A stretch of 64,000 bases of DNA from Okapia johnstoni (taxonomy: Eukaryota; Chordata; Mammalia; Artiodactyla; Giraffidae), in contig CM044315.1 in NCBI GenBank assembly GCA_024291935.2, positions 51,558,385 to 51,622,384 on the forward strand. The letters are read 5' to 3'. Positions 1 to 12,042 of this stretch are shown piece by piece; the first letter of the stretch is position 1, and every line of letters starts with the position of its first letter. The notes beneath the pieces were generated by a model. That model made no database searches. It saw nothing but the letters and a program-made list of their open reading frames with translations, and had not been told where the DNA came from. A program made the translations under genes and the position numbers.

Positions 1-490
1 GTAGGGTGCTAAGTAAACAAAAATCAATCCTATTTCTGTGTACTAACAGTGAGTACATGTTAACCAAAATTAAATACATATTGTCATTTATAGTAACTCA
101 AAAATGAAATACTTAGGTGTAAATCTAACAAAATATGAACAGAACTTGATGGAGAAAATACAGCTTTTTCAATAAATGTTATTTGGAACAGTTGGACATA
201 CATACACATAGACACACACATACACAAGAAATGAACTTCCGTAAGTTTTACAACTCAAAAAAAGTAACTCAAATTGGATCTTGGAGTTAAATGTAAAACT
301 GAAAACTAAAAAACTTTTAGAAAAAATAAAATTGAATGAAATCTTTAGGATCTAGGATGAGGCAAAGACAGACCTGACACTAAAAGCACAATCTTCAAAA
401 AGAAAAAAATGGTAAAGTGAACTTCATCAATTTTTAAAAATACTCTGTAAAAGACCCTATTAACTGAATGAAAAGATAAGCTCAGAGTCA
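1..490 (+). mobile_element. L1 LINE fragment (end of ORF2), old
   Basis: The order of phrases matches the 3' part of a mammalian L1 ORF2 read on the + strand: the stretch ending in the aatacttaggtgtaaatctaac phrase, then a block resembling the L1 'caaaattggatc...gtaaaactgaaaacta...aaaacttttag' region, then 'gacactaaaagcacaatc'. Many indels and stops break the frame, so it is an old dead copy. The 5' end lies outside the window and the 3' edge is approximate. Confidence 0.6.
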
Positions 491-1544
491 GGGAAAGTAT
501 TTGGAAGTGAACTTTTAAAAATGATAATAGGTACTTCCAAGTGGTGGAAATTTGTGTAAAGTTTTTTATTCTTGTACTTTCATCTGTCCTAAAAATTTTA
601 GCATTTTATTATTATGGTTCTAAATTTTTTGTTGTTATTTAACGTTACTTAGTTCAGGTGAAATTTTTTAACTGGTGAATTGTCTAAAGTTTGTTTCCAA
701 AGTATTTACCAGTGATCCTAAGAAATGTTGATTTAAAATAATATAAAATTTTTCTAGCCTTTGTGGGGAGTTTCAGAGATGCTCACCATTTCATGTGAAT
801 GTTAAAGTGAATATATTACAGATGGAATAAAAAGGTGAATACTGCATGTGTTTATTCTATGTGAAATAAATACTTCTGGGAGTAGCATGATTTACATTTT
901 TCAGTTATGCTGAGACGAATGTATCAAATCAGTAAATTCTGATGGAAAAAATTACAAATAGAATTTTAAAAGAGTATAGGGAATAGATACATATGAAAGA
1001 AATACAAACGGGGAAAAGGAAGAAAAAATACATACAGGTGTATTTAGAATATCAGATTAATTGGGAATCTCTTTGTGTAATTATATACAATCTGAAAAGA
1101 AGGTAGTTTGAAAATTTGTTTTTTAAGCTACACTTCATGTTAGAACACAGAGTACTATCTTCCATATGAATCATGTTTACAAAATTCTTACCTTTCTTGG
1201 AAATGCGTTGTTATGCTTTATGCAGGGATTTGCAGTAGCCATTTTTTCATCCCAAGATTACAGTGGCAAATGGGAGAGTACAGATATTTCATTATTTTAT
1301 CATCTGTTTTGTTGATTCTTGATAATATTTTCTGTAAATGTGTGTTCTTTGGCAAGCTTTTACTATAATTCTTTAGTTCATTTTATTGGATTGAAAATAT
1401 TAGTTTACAGTTAATTTCTTAATTTCTTTATGTTTGAATAAATTGCTTAGTAAATTCCTGTACTAATTTGTTAAGTATCAAATAGGATAAGGTATACAGA
1501 AGTCCTTAAACTGTTGACAGATGACCTTATTTGGATGCTTGAAA
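491..1544. other. Intronic sequence, nothing recognised
   Basis: AT-rich sequence with no convincing exon, RNA gene or repeat family visible. The first 100 bases could be the decayed 3' tail of the preceding L1. Confidence 0.5.
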
Positions 1545-1708
1545 TGTTTTAGCACTGTTCTATGTGCTTTACAAATATTTTCTCACAAAACCTCAGTGAA
1601 GTTTTCTCTATTTTACAGATGATTAATAGGGGACAGATGGGTTACTTACCCTAGATTGCATAGTTAGCAAGTGGTAGAAATGGAATTTAAACCCAGGCAG
1701 TTTTTCTT
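1545..1708 (+). mobile_element. MIR SINE, old
   Basis: The sequence follows the MIR consensus in the sense direction: 'agcactgttctatgtgctttac', then the 'ttttacagatga' core, then 'cttaccctagattgcatagttagcaagtggtagaa', ending in 'tttaaacccaggcag'. It is diverged, as expected of a repeat that predates placental radiation. Confidence 0.7.
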
Positions 1709-1817
1709 GAGTCATCACTCATGTAGTAGAGGAAATATGCATTACTTTCCCTTAGAAGATACATCCATTTGTCCTCAGCTATCAAATGGTTTATGGCATT
1801 TGTACAAGTTTGCAGTG

Positions 1818-1962
1818 ATGTCTTTTTTTTTATTAATTTGGAGTATAGTTGCTTTATAATGTTGCATTAGTTTCTGCTATACCTCAAAGTGAATCAACCA
1901 CACATAAACATATGTACCCTCTTCCTTGGATTTTCTTCCCATTTAGGTCACCACAGAGCATT
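1818..1962 (-). mobile_element. L1 3'-UTR fragment
   Basis: Read in reverse complement this is an artiodactyl L1 3' end: a poly(T) run (the A tail on the - strand), then 'gtatagttgctttataatgttg', 'tagtttctgctatac', 'aaagtgaatcaacc' and 'tcccatttaggtcacca'. The same 3'-UTR type recurs at 51670-51955. Confidence 0.65.
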
Positions 1963-2329
1963 GAGTAAAATTCTCTCTACTACAGTAGGTGATATCTTTA
2001 TTCGCATTTTACAGCATAATTGTTTTAGGACATCATAAATCTTGACTGTTGTCTAGAGGTTACTTGTTTTTTGGCAAAGACTCCTATCCCCCCCCACAGC
2101 CGATGACTTTCTTTATTGCTTAGAAGAGGAATTATCCATACCTTGGAGGGAAGCAAGACTCTGCTGTAAACTGCAATGTGAGCTTCATGGTTCTCTGCTG
2201 GTGAGAACTGCAGAGTCTGACCAGGACCGCTTAAACCTAGGCATCTAAATTCTTTCCTGTATTATTCTTCCTCACTTTCAAACTAGAGGAGGAAAAACAA
2301 TTTTCCTTCTACTCTTCTGAGCTCTTGGC
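1963..2329. other. Intronic sequence, nothing recognised
   Basis: No gene or named repeat was recognised. It contains a short C run near 2089. Confidence 0.4.
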
Positions 2330-2825
2330 TGAGACCCTGTAATATAAGACAGATTAACAAGAGAAAAACAAACAGAAGCTTATTAACATTTATATCTCAT
2401 GTGTACTGAGAAGATGCTTAGGGAGAACTGAGTATCTCCTTGAGATGGGAATTCATTCTTAATGCCATCTAAATAGGGGGAAAGGGAGGGAGGGTATAGG
2501 CCTCTTATGAGACAGTAAATTATTTTTAAGAAAGATGAATGGATCTCTAGAATAGATGGGAATTTGTGACAAAATTCATTTGGTTGTGATGTCTTCTAAT
2601 TTTCTCCCCTTCTAATCACCTTCTAATCTCCTTTCTTGTGATGAGACTCCTTTCCTGGTTGATAAAATATGACAATTGAATGCCTTTGGGGGAATCTGTC
2701 TTTAGATAGATAAAGGAAGTTCAGAGAGTGCCTCTCTCTGCGTTTGCTATTTTTCAAATGCCTATGACTCAATAATCAATATACGGAGCATATTTGAGAT
2801 GGCATACTTTGTTACTCTAAACACG
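2330..2825. mobile_element. Unclassified interspersed repeat, possibly LTR-like
   Basis: The stretch from 'gacagattaacaagagaaa' to 'tggcatactttgttactc' has the feel of an old mammalian LTR or DNA-element relic that I have seen elsewhere, but I cannot name the family. No terminal duplication was identified. It could equally be unique sequence. Confidence 0.25.
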
Positions 2826-3473
2826 CGTGCACATACACACATACCATGAGCTCAAATGCAATGAACAAAAATGTCCGTGAAGATAGGAGGAAATCACATC
2901 TTTACTAGAAACCAGTAAAGGATAAGAATTAAATAATAGATTGTATCATAGAGGTACTTTTATACATAATGAAGAATTTTTGATATAATGAAGATAAGAC
3001 TCAATCAAAGGTAGGGAATGGGTTAGCCTGACTTTGAGCTATCCTTCCTGACACGTAAAACAAAATGACAGGAACTAGAGGAGATTCTGCAAATCTCCCT
3101 ATTTGTCACGGTTGATAGTAGACTAAATAACAGGTGGGATCTCTTGCTAGAAATCAGAGGATACATTTCATGGAGAGGCCCTCATACAGGCAGGGTTATA
3201 ATAGCAAACTGTTGTAGAAGGACTCGTCTGTGATAGGGCAGACAGAGGTTTCAGAAAGGAGCTTAGGCTCAGCCACGTCACTGAAGTAGTTGACAAGCTA
3301 TTAAAAAACCTCAGTATGAGAAACCTAACTTTTGACAGCATGGCTTCACCAAATTGAGAAAAAATAACTGAAAATGGTGAGAAAAAAATGTAAAACATCA
3401 AGGTGAGCTCTAGAATACCTACTATATATGAATAGGAATTAGAGTAGAGAAAGAAAATTAAGCAGAAGCACTA
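2826..3473. other. Intronic sequence, nothing recognised
   Basis: No gene or clear repeat is visible. The short reading frames here have no splice-site context. Confidence 0.4.
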
Positions 3474-4493
3474 ATCAAAGAGATAGGAATACCAGACCAC
3501 CTTACCTGTCTCATAAGAAACCTGTATGTGGGTCAACAAGCAGCAGTTAGAACTGGACATGGAACAACTAACTGGCTCAAAATTGGGAAAGGAGTGCACA
3601 AGGCTGTATATTGCCGCTCTGCTTATTTAACTTGTATGCAGAATGCATCATGTGAAATGCCAAGCTGGATAAATAAGCTGGAATCAAGATCACTGGGAGA
3701 AATACTAACAACTTTAGATATACAGATGATAACCACTCTAATGGCAGAAAGTGAAGAGGAACTAAAGGACCTGACGATGAGTGTGAAAGAGGAGAGTGAA
3801 AAAACTGGTTTGAAACTCAACGTTCAAAAAACTAAGATCATGGCATCTGGTCCCATAACTGCATGCCATATATATGGGGAAAAAGTGGAAGCAGTGACAT
3901 TTTATTTTCTTAGGCTCCAAAATCACTGCAAATGGTGACTGTAGCCATGAATTTAAAACATGCTTGCTCCTTGGAAGGAGAGATATGACAAACCTAGACA
4001 GCATTATTAAAGAAGCAGAGACATCCCTTTGCTGACAAAGATCTATATAATCAAAGCTATGATTTTTCCAGTAGTCGCATATGGATGTGAGATTTGGACT
4101 GTAAATTTAGGCTGAGTGGCAAAGAATATTGATGTGTGGTGCTGGAGAAGACTTGAGAGTCCCTTGAACTTCAAGAAGATCAAATCAGTCAGTCCTAAGG
4201 AAAATCCACCTTGAATACTCATTGGAAGGATTGATGTTGGAGCTGATGGTCTAAAATTTTGGCCACCTGATGTGAAGAGCTGATTCATTAGAAAAGACCC
4301 TGATGCTGGGAAAGATTGAAGGAAAAAAAGAAGGAGGTGGCAGAAGATAAGACTGTTAGATATCATCACAGGCTCAATAAACATGAATTTGAGCAAACTC
4401 CAGGAGATAGTGGAAGTACTGGGGAGCCTAACATGCTGCAGTCCATGGAGTTGCAGAGTTGTACATGATTTAGCAACTGAACAGCAGCAGCAG
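3474..4493 (+). mobile_element. BovB LINE, 5'-truncated, diverged
   Basis: This carries the C-terminal half of the BovB reverse transcriptase and the element's 3' end. It starts in the 'gagataggaataccagaccacc' region, passes the segment that normally holds the YADD catalytic box, and runs through the 'ATGGATGTGAGA' block to a 3' end 'agcaactgaacagcagcag'. The fragment at 3528-3938 stays open for 136 codons, but the YADD region reads out of frame and later stops and indels break the protein. It is older than the copy at 20554-21463. Confidence 0.94.
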
Positions 4494-4689
4494 TAATCCA
4501 AGAAATAATGAGAAAAAATATAGTTCTGAATATGGGACAAAATATGTGAAAGATCTACATATATTTTCTTTAAAATTTTGAATTTCATACCTATTGTCAT
4601 GGAAAAAAAGCAAAATCGAAACTATTTATACTTCAGATGAGTTTTTTTGAATATAAGAAGTCATGTAGGTGGAGGTGTTGGCAATTGTG

Positions 4690-4960
4690 GAATGTTGAGG
4701 TAGAGTAAAAAGCATGGCAAAGGCACAGAGATGATGCTAAACACAGTTAAGTGACAACAAGTGATTTAGTGTTCTTGGGGTTTAGAAGACATGCTTGGGC
4801 ATGACAAATGATGCTGGAATCAAAAATAGGATTAATAGAGCAAAGGGAGTTACGTGTAATACTAAGAATATAGCACAGTATGTTGTAAGATTTGGGGGAA
4901 ATATTTAAGGATTTTAGGTGACCTGATTTTCATTTTAGAAAAAAAAAGTCCTATATTCTC
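4690..4960 (-). mobile_element. L2-like LINE relic
   Basis: It resembles the reverse complement of L2 ('aaagcatggcaaaggcacagag', then the 'ttcttggggtt...gacatgcttgg' region). Divergence is high and both edges are approximate. Confidence 0.35.
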
Positions 4961-5629
4961 TAATTTTGGAGTGGAGGGAAATTGAATGTAGGGAAATTAG
5001 AGGAAAGTCTATAGCTCGGACCCTAGTTTATAAGAGCCGATTTAATAAATTGGTGGTACCTATAGACTATAGGGAACAGGTTGAAGAGAGATGTTTTTGA
5101 TAGAATTAAGTGATTTAGTAGATGGAAAGGAGGAGAGAGAAAGAAGAATGTGAGTTTATTTGGTTGACAAGGTGGAAAATAATTTTAATGACTCTATCTG
5201 TAATGTGGTGTGAAGTATAGATTGTGGGTGTTTTCAAATGGGAGAAATAATTATTTCAATTTTTGACATGTAAGTAGACAAATGGAGCTAGAAGTTCATT
5301 TTATAGGTTTGTCATCTAAGAGATAATTCTTGCCAGGAGATACATAGGATAATCAGCATATGTGAAATAGTAAGATATAGCAAGGAAGGTGATCATTCAA
5401 GGAAACTTAGCAAAGAGAAGTGAAAAAAGAAGCAAACCTAAACTATACTCTATTTAAATAGTTATAGAAAAAGAGCAAACAGGAAAACAGACTGAAAAAT
5501 AAAAATCCAAAAGGTAGAAAAAGTAGTATGTTACTACAGCCAAGTAAGAGTTAAGTTATAAGAACAGATCGACATTGCCACAGCAAACTTGGAGACCAAT
5601 ATGACAGTGTACAAGCATCTGTTACTTAG
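4961..5629. other. Intronic sequence, nothing recognised
   Basis: Purine-rich sequence without a recognisable gene or repeat; it may be a further decayed part of the L2-like relic. Confidence 0.4.
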
Positions 5630-5780
5630 TGATTTAATAATCAACTGATATTTGAATGCCAGTTACAGACTAGACAGCTTACTTACTCATAGAGATACAG
5701 TACAAAGAAAGAGGTGTTACGCTTGGTGAGTTTATGTTGCAATGGGAAAGACAGACCAATAATTGCTTTATAGCATAAGC
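5630..5780 (-). mobile_element. L2-like 3' end, reverse strand
   Basis: The pattern 'caactgatatttgaatgcc...cagactagacagctt...agatacagtacaaag' is the reverse complement of the L2 3' terminal region ('caacaaatatttattgagc...', 'gatacag'). It is heavily diverged. Confidence 0.4.
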
Positions 5781-6009
5781 TTATCAAATAAAAAAACAAA
5801 TCAGGACTTAAGAAAAGACTTTTTCAAAAGGATTATCTCAAGGGAGGGATAAGGGCTATTGCAATAGGCAAATGAATATTATTGCAATAAGGAGAATGCT
5901 TCTGTTAAGGTCTGTAGCATCTTAAAGGTGATAATTTGCCTTAAAGGCTAAAAAGTTTTCTTTTAGAGGAGAGATTAAGGCTAGAAAGAAATGGTGTGGC
6001 TAAGTAGAA

Positions 6010-6210
6010 TGGAAAGACCCTGATGGTAGGAAAGATTGAGGGCAGGAGGAGAAAGGGGTGACGGAACATGAGGTGGTTGGATGGCATCATTGACTCAGTG
6101 GACATGAGTTTGAGCAAACTCTGGGAGATAATGAAGAACAGGGAAGCCTGGCGTGCTGCAGTCCATAGGGTCACAAAGTGTCTGACACGACTGAGCAACT
6201 GAACAACAAA
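6010..6210 (+). mobile_element. BovB 3' end, short fragment
   Basis: This is only the last 200 bp of BovB: 'aaagaccctgatggtaggaaag', then 'ggttggatggcatcattgactc', then 'gaagcctggcgtgctgcagtc' and the terminal 'gacacgactgagcaactgaac'. Severe 5' truncation is typical of target-primed insertions. Confidence 0.9.
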
Positions 6211-6263
6211 GTAAGATGAGAGGGAGTGGCATGATTCTGACAATAGAACAGAAAATATTTTCA

Positions 6264-6455
6264 GCTTCCCTAGTGGCTCAGTTGGTAAAGAATCTGCCTG
6301 CAATTCAGGAGACCAAGCTTCAATCCCTGGGTCGGGAAAATCCCATAGTGAAGGAAATGGCAACCCACTCCAGTATTCTTGCCTGGAGAATTCCATGGAC
6401 AGAGGAGCTGGGCAGGGGATCTTTGTGTCCATGGGCTCACAAAGAGCCTGATATT
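6264..6455 (+). mobile_element. Bov-tA SINE
   Basis: A tRNA-Glu-derived head ('cttccctagtggctcagttgg', 'caattcaggagaccaag') is joined to the Bov-A body ('ggcaacccactccagtattc', 'gcctggagaattccatgg'). It is truncated at the 3' end near 'cacaaagagcctgat'. The tRNA-like head carries the ancestral pol III A and B boxes but is not a tRNA gene. Confidence 0.9.
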
Positions 6456-6889
6456 TTACCCTGAGAGCAGTCCATTTCATGATAAACTATTAAAGAGGGG
6501 TTATGTGCTGGCTCAGGCAGAAGGTGGGGCAAAGTTCAAGCTACTAGGAGAAAGAGTCTTACCCAGAAGGTATTTTATTCAAACTGCTCAGTGAAAACAA
6601 AGTAGTTTGACTAATTTTTAATAGGCAAAGAGTGGAAATTTAGAGAATGTGTGTCAGGGCCTGTCAGATGAACAAGAGGGACATCCATGGATATAATCTA
6701 AGTAATATGATGGAAGGATTCTTCTTTGTATTTAAATTTTCCTGAGGTTTACAGGGCTTACATAAAATTCAACATTGTCAAGTGTAACAAATAACACAGG
6801 ATAATATTGTAGAAAGATATTAAACTCAGATCAATGTCAAGAAAGGTGTCTTGGAGGAAAGGACTGAGTCAGCAAAAGACTAAGATAAT
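6456..6889. other. Intronic sequence, nothing recognised
   Basis: No exon or repeat was identified. Confidence 0.4.
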
Positions 6890-7410
6890 GAGACAAGAAA
6901 TTGAGAAGTGCAGTCAAGAAATGGGAATGGCATGCAAAAAGCATGGAGGTTTATCAGGACATTTTCAGAAATATAAGTGGTTGGATTTTGCCAGAATGAA
7001 AGGTACTATATGTAGTGTGAAGGAAGATAATACTGTGAAGGTAAGAAGGGACTAGAACAAGGATTTTGTATGCCAAGTCAAGAAATTTGTAATTCATCTT
7101 TCAATGCTAAACCAGTGAAATATATTAAGCAAAAATGCCGTATGATCAGTTTTGCATTTTGAAAGTCATACTGCAATAGTGCATATTATGATTTGGAAAG
7201 AGTAGGGAATATGGATTATTTCTGCTATCAGGACATTTTTCGTAGGTTAGAGAAGTGATAAAGAGATTCAAAAAAAACAATGGTGGAGAACAGAAGAGAG
7301 AGAGATCAGATATTTGGGATGTTGAATATACTGGAGCTAGCAACATTTGGATATGAAGAAGTAAGAGAAAAAGAGAGCCTGGGATGGTTCAGGGTTTCTG
7401 GATTAGGCTT
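6890..7410 (-). mobile_element. L2-like LINE relic
   Basis: Reverse-strand L2 phrases appear in order: 'ggattttgtatgccaagtcaag' and 'ccgtatgatcagttttgcatttt' match the reverse of the L2 'atgcaaatctgatcat...ggcatacaaggcc' block. Indels are numerous. Confidence 0.45.
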
Positions 7411-7494
7411 GTATGGGCAGTACCACCATTCACTAAGAGCATATGAGAAAGTAAGTTAGGGAGGAGGATTCATATTTGGGCAAGTTGAGTTTAT

Positions 7495-7690
7495 AGGCAT
7501 ATCTCATTTTATTGTGCTTTTTTAAATCACAGATTGAAATTGGTGGCAACCCTGCATGGAACAAGTAATAAGTGCTATTTTTTTGGGGTGGCCAGCATTT
7601 ACTCACTTCATGTCTCTGTGTTATATTCTGGTAATTCTCACAATATTTCAAATGTTTTCATTATTATATTTCATTATTATATATTTGTGA
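7495..7690 (+). mobile_element. Tigger-like DNA transposon relic
   Basis: It contains 'ggcatatctcattttattgtg', 'ggtggcaaccctgcatgg', 'cacttcatgtctctgtg' and 'ttctcacaatatttcaaatg'. I associate these phrases with TcMar-Tigger elements in mammals. The family assignment is from memory and no terminal inverted repeat was verified. Confidence 0.45.
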
Positions 7691-7821
7691 GGCTATAGGG
7701 AGTCTGTGGTTCCAAAATCTAAAAATTTACAGGACCAAATATCTTAGAGATAATTTCTTTAAAGATAATATAGAAGTCTTTCCCTCAGGGAATGTACTGT
7801 CTTCCTGTAAAGTATCTAGTT

Positions 7822-7938
7822 GCTGCTGCTGCTGCTAAGTCGCTTCAGTCGTGTCCGACTCTGTGCAACCCCATAGACGGCAGCCCACCAGGCTCCCCTG
7901 TCCCCAGGATTCTCCAGGCAAGAATACTGGAGTGGGTT
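7822..7938 (-). mobile_element. Bov-A SINE with target duplication
   Basis: The reverse complement shows a Bov-A body ending in the '(GCA)n' tail typical of Bov-A2-type copies; here it reads as 'tgctgctgctgct' at the left edge. It is flanked by a perfect 10-bp duplication, gtatctagtt, at 7812-7821 and 7939-7948. The insertion lies only about 430 bp upstream of the first LRRIQ3 exon in the window. Confidence 0.93.
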
Positions 7939-8372
7939 GTATCTAGTTAAGATGCAACAAAAGTTTGAACTACCGCAAGTTGTTTTATAAATCCAACATA
8001 TATCAGTTTCATCTATGATGATTCGCAGAATACTTTTAAGGGTCTTTGGATATCTATTCATGCCCTACCTTTCAGAGATCAACATGATTATGGGCAAAAT
8101 TTTATACCATGATAGCAGATAGAAGAATCTAGAATGGAAAAAGTTATCTTCATTGATCTTGAATTTTGTGTAAAGATTTGAAATTGTGCTACTAATTCTT
8201 GATCTTATGATCTAATAAAAATAGATTTGAAAAATGTATTTGTTACTTAAGTATTATGTGTGTTAGATACCTGTGAATGTTTTAATAATTTATACCATCA
8301 GACTAGCAAGTTAAAATATCTTTTGGAAATACTTTCATGAAATATGAATATTAAGTAATTTTCTTTATACAG

Positions 8373-8506
8373 GGATCAACCTATGAAAATGAAATTGATA
8401 ATATCAAATACATTATTTCAAAAATTAATGAAATTCTGGCTCATAACTCACCAGTTTTGATTATTCAAAGATGGACACGTGGTTTCTTAGTTAGGAAAAA
8501 AATGAG
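8373..8506 (+). CDS. LRRIQ3: LRRIQ3 internal exon (IQ-motif exon)
   Basis: A 134-bp coding exon of LRRIQ3 (leucine-rich repeats and IQ motif containing 3, also LRRC44). A pyrimidine-rich tract and 'atacag' precede it, and it ends at a 'gtatgt' donor. The open frame starts at the first base and reads GSTYENEIDNIKYIISKINE and onwards. Residues 31-41 form a textbook IQ motif, IQxxxRGxxxR (IQRWTRGFLVR), the kind that binds calmodulin or calmodulin-like light chains. The last codon is split after two bases (AG), which pairs exactly with the single base opening the next exon at 26654. The residues match my recollection of human LRRIQ3 closely. Upstream LRR exons are outside the window. No cellular function of the protein can be read from this exon beyond calmodulin-type binding. 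Confidence 0.93.
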
Positions 8507-9864
8507 GTATGTTTTATTTTATTCACTATTTAAATATTAAAAGATAATTGACAAAAGTCATTTCTGTAATAATATGCAGTTTTGTATTCCCTATCAAACT
8601 ATTTAAACTAATTTTGAGAAAAACATCACAGACTCTATAATACTATAATATTTAGTGTAATCAAAATTTGATTATCTTTTTTCTTTTAAAATGGTCATAT
8701 AAATAACTAATCAATAAAGTTTTTATTAATCTTGAGTAATTCTGACAGTGTTTTAAATTAAACTTAAAAGCATTAGTAGAAAATATAAATTAAATTTCTC
8801 TATGTAATGGGACAGAATAGAAATACAAGCCATGTACAATATAAGAAAAAAGTACAAGCCATGACTATATGAGGATTTTGTTTGGATATGAAGATAGTTG
8901 TGCCAAAACATCTGCTACCACCTTAATCTACATTATCCTTTGATTAATAGTTTTTCCTCTCTGTTCCGTGCATCCCTTTTCAGTAGCAGACATTTTACAA
9001 ATACAGGAAAATTTTTCCTATAAGACTCTCTCAACATTGTCCCTGGAGAGGAAAGATAGGATACTCCGTCATCAGTGTATTTGTGTTAGTCATGCAAAAC
9101 ATTAAACATATGAGAAAAGAAATGACCTTTCTCCTAACGCTTATTTTCAGATGCTAAATGGTAGAGTTCATAAGATAGAAATAGAACATGGCCCTGAAAT
9201 ACAGGTAGGATTAAATAGATCTGGAGTTGGGAAACAGACATTCCTTGAGAAAGAAAGATTACAAAGTTTCACTGAAATGATATTGAACATTCTGTGGTAA
9301 GGCAGAGACAGTGTTGTCTTGTGTTAGCCTGCATGTACTACATCACAGATGGCAATAGCCCTGATAGAGATGAGTATGAAAGACAAAACTGAACATAATA
9401 CAGTGCCTGCAACTTCTGAAGATGCGATTCCATATACTTCTCTAACAAAGGCCAAACTGTGAGAAAGACTGGGCTTATGAATGGGGAAAATTTAAGTGAT
9501 TTGGAGTAAAAGATGTGAAAAGAATCAGGCAGTTGCTAACATACATATTTATTTAAAATATTTTTTCTATCTCATATGTTTCAGTTAAATTGTATGCATT
9601 TTATGTGAAATAAACATCTGATTAAATGGATTTGTCTTTAGTTTATGCCCCTGGGATTGAGTTTTTCTCTCTTAGAATCAAGATTTCCTTTGATATTCAT
9701 GTACCATGAGATAATAACCTTGTACATGGAAACAGTCTGAAAATTCAGTAGGAAAGAAGAGGGTCTGAATGAGCTTTGTGGGGAAAGATGTCAGTAGTAA
9801 AAATATATCACAGTGGTTCAAGACAGACTGATTTTAATTCTTTTTCTTTTTAAATGTTGTTCCA
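8507..9864 (+). other. LRRIQ3 intron, unique part
   Basis: Start of the 18.1 kb intron between the two LRRIQ3 exons. I see no additional exon, RNA gene or clear repeat in this stretch. Confidence 0.5.
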
Positions 9865-10040
9865 TTAGGTGTATTACTTAACTACTCTGGTCCTGAGTTT
9901 CCTGATACGTTACTAATAAATGGTAGAGAGCAGGGGCTAATAGCATTACTTACTTTTCTACTTGCTTGTGAGAGTTGAATATAACCCACATAGTATCTGG
10001 CAAATGTGAATATTCCATTCTTAATAGCTGATATTTTCTA
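9865..10040 (+). mobile_element. MIR SINE, old
   Basis: Sense-strand MIR phrases: 'cttaactactctggtcctgag', 'tttcctgatacgtta', 'gggctaatagcattactta', 'gtgagagttgaatataa', and 'tagtatctggcaaatgtg' leading to 'aatagctga'. Confidence 0.6.
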
Positions 10041-10069
10041 ATATCATTATTATTGTTGTTCTGCCTCAT

Positions 10070-10280
10070 ATTTTCCGAGTTATTTGTTTGCATGGGAAAC
10101 AATCTTTCCTTGAATTTCTTGCTCCCTTCCGATTACATTTGCTACAGCACTCGCAGAGTAATCTTTCAAAATTATAAATCAAGTCTTACTCACCAACTTA
10201 AAATCCTCTGGTTGCTCCTAATTTGCTTAGGGCAAACTATTGGGATATTGGCCCCTACAATGTACATCACGTACTTCTGT
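10070..10280 (+). mobile_element. L2-like LINE relic
   Basis: The phrase series 'gcagagtaatctttcaaaat', 'aaatcaagtcttactcacc' and 'cttaaaatcctctggttgc' follows the L2 sense strand ('...atctgatcatgtcactcc...cttaaaaccctccaatggc'). A 106-codon open frame over it is a chance frame. Confidence 0.45.
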
Positions 10281-10934
10281 TATCAACATTTGCAATACTG
10301 TATTGAAGTTGTCTGTATAATTATCTGTATCTTATGTCTACAAATATGTTACATACCCTGTATCTATATATAATAGAATGTGTAACACATCAGATGCTCA
10401 AAAAACATTTGATGAACTGATGAATATATTAGTAAATGGAGAGATTGTGGAAGCTAGAAAAGAGCTTAGAAAAGTATTTCTGGATTAATCTATGGGAAAA
10501 CAAAAACAGAAACAACTGAGAAACATGCAAAGCTCCCCGAGAGGTACCTGTTGATTCCTATAACTTATAGGTCCAGTGATTGGCCGTCTTGTATGTCTAT
10601 TTTGAGCTGTGAGAAATGTATCCCTAGGCCCAAATATTGTGTACTTTGCTTGAAATTTGTTCACTTAAACTGGTTGAAATTATGTATGCCTCCTTGAAAT
10701 AGCATATGCTGCTTAAATTTGGAAAATCATTATGATTAATGCCATTTATCTTTTGAAGTGATATTATTCTAACACAAATAATATGGTAGAAGGAAGGCAT
10801 ACTTTTATTTTTAGAATGAAATATTATGATCAGATTTGCAGCCTCCTAAACTTAAGTAAGGTCAGCTACAGTGAGGTCACAGGGAGGATTATTAGTTGGG
10901 TCAGTGGGATGTAAAGAAAGTAAAAGAATGGCTA
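10281..10934. other. Intronic sequence, nothing recognised
   Basis: No gene or confident repeat. A short L2-like phrase ('tatgatcagatttgc', near 10826) suggests another relic. Confidence 0.4.
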
Positions 10935-11130
10935 AAGTAAGAAGAAACAAACATTTCTTGAATGTGTGTTATATGCAAAGTTCTATATTAGGTAGTTTAA
11001 TCTACTTTGTATCATCTAATACAGGAGAGCTTTTGAGTTTGCCCTTTATTTTCTGTCTTACGGATGAAGAATTAAGAATTCAAAGTTGGTTGAGAGATTG
11101 GGATGTGTATCCAATGGCAGAGAGCTATGC
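10935..11130 (+). mobile_element. MIR SINE, old
   Basis: 'catttcttgaatgtgtgttatatgc', 'gttctatattaggtag' and then 'cttacggatgaagaattaag' reproduce the sense MIR order (entry phrase, 'ggcactgttcta', 'ttttacagatgaggaaactg'). Confidence 0.5.
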
Positions 11131-11668
11131 TATTCTGGACATTTTTGGTCAGTTACAAAGAGATGAAACTGTGTATGTTCAATCCCCAAACGTTGAGTCA
11201 GTTTAACATAGCCCAGATTTTGTGCCCTTTTTATGCTTCTTTCTGAAGCCCAAGTAACAGCTATTTTCCAAAGATCCCTAGTATTTTTAGAAGGGAATGG
11301 AATTTAGAAATGAAAGAGTGGGCAGTAAATGTGTTCATGGCTACTGGAGTGTCGTGGTTCTTAGGCTATTTCAATAGACAGAATAGAAAATAGATTTTTC
11401 AACATAAATTCATGTTGATACCTCTAATGCTATTTCAACACAGAAGTTTCTTCACTGCTGTCTTCTTTCCACATTATCTTTCCCTTCCTGCACCATGCAA
11501 ATTCTGATTGCCAATGTTATCAGTAATGTTACTGATTAGCAGAATCCTAATAAAATAGTTTCAGTATTACTATACATGAAGTACTATCAAGAAACATTAT
11601 AACTAAAATGTGTTGCAGGGCTTTTTTTTTTGTCTTTAGATTGGAGATATATACATACGTTATATGTA
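11131..11668. other. Intronic sequence, nothing recognised
   Basis: No exon or repeat was recognised. Confidence 0.4.
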
Positions 11669-11670
11669 TT

Positions 11671-11785
11671 GGAGAGGAAATGGCAACCCACTCCAGTATT
11701 CTTGCCTGGAGAATTCCATGGACAGAGGAGCCTGGCGGGTCACAATCCATGGGGTCGCAAGAGTCAGACATGAATGAGTGACTTT
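11671..11785 (+). mobile_element. Bov-A SINE
   Basis: Bov-A body without a tRNA head: 'ggcaacccactccagtattc', 'gaattccatggacagaggag', 'catggggtcgcaagagtcag'. A CA-rich tract, 11790-11815, follows its 3' end. Confidence 0.9.
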
Positions 11786-11836
11786 CACTCACACACAGAC
11801 ACAGACACACGCACATATATATAGTTTTTATATATT

Positions 11837-12042
11837 GTTGTTGTTATTTAGTCACTAAGTCATGTCCAACTCTTTGCAACCCCATGAACCGTAACCCACC
11901 TGGCTATCCATGGTATTCCCCAGGCAAGGATACTACAGTGGGTTGCCTTTTCCTTCTCCAGGGAATTTTCCCAACCCAGGGATCAACTCACATCTCCTGC
12001 ACTGAAAAGCAGATTCTTTTATTGTTGAGCCACCTGGGAAGC

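Noticed and set aside
10053..10373. 106-codon hydrophobic open frame
   Set aside because: It overlaps an L2-like relic, and the hydrophobic residues follow from T-rich sequence. No acceptor or donor pair fits the LRRIQ3 phase.
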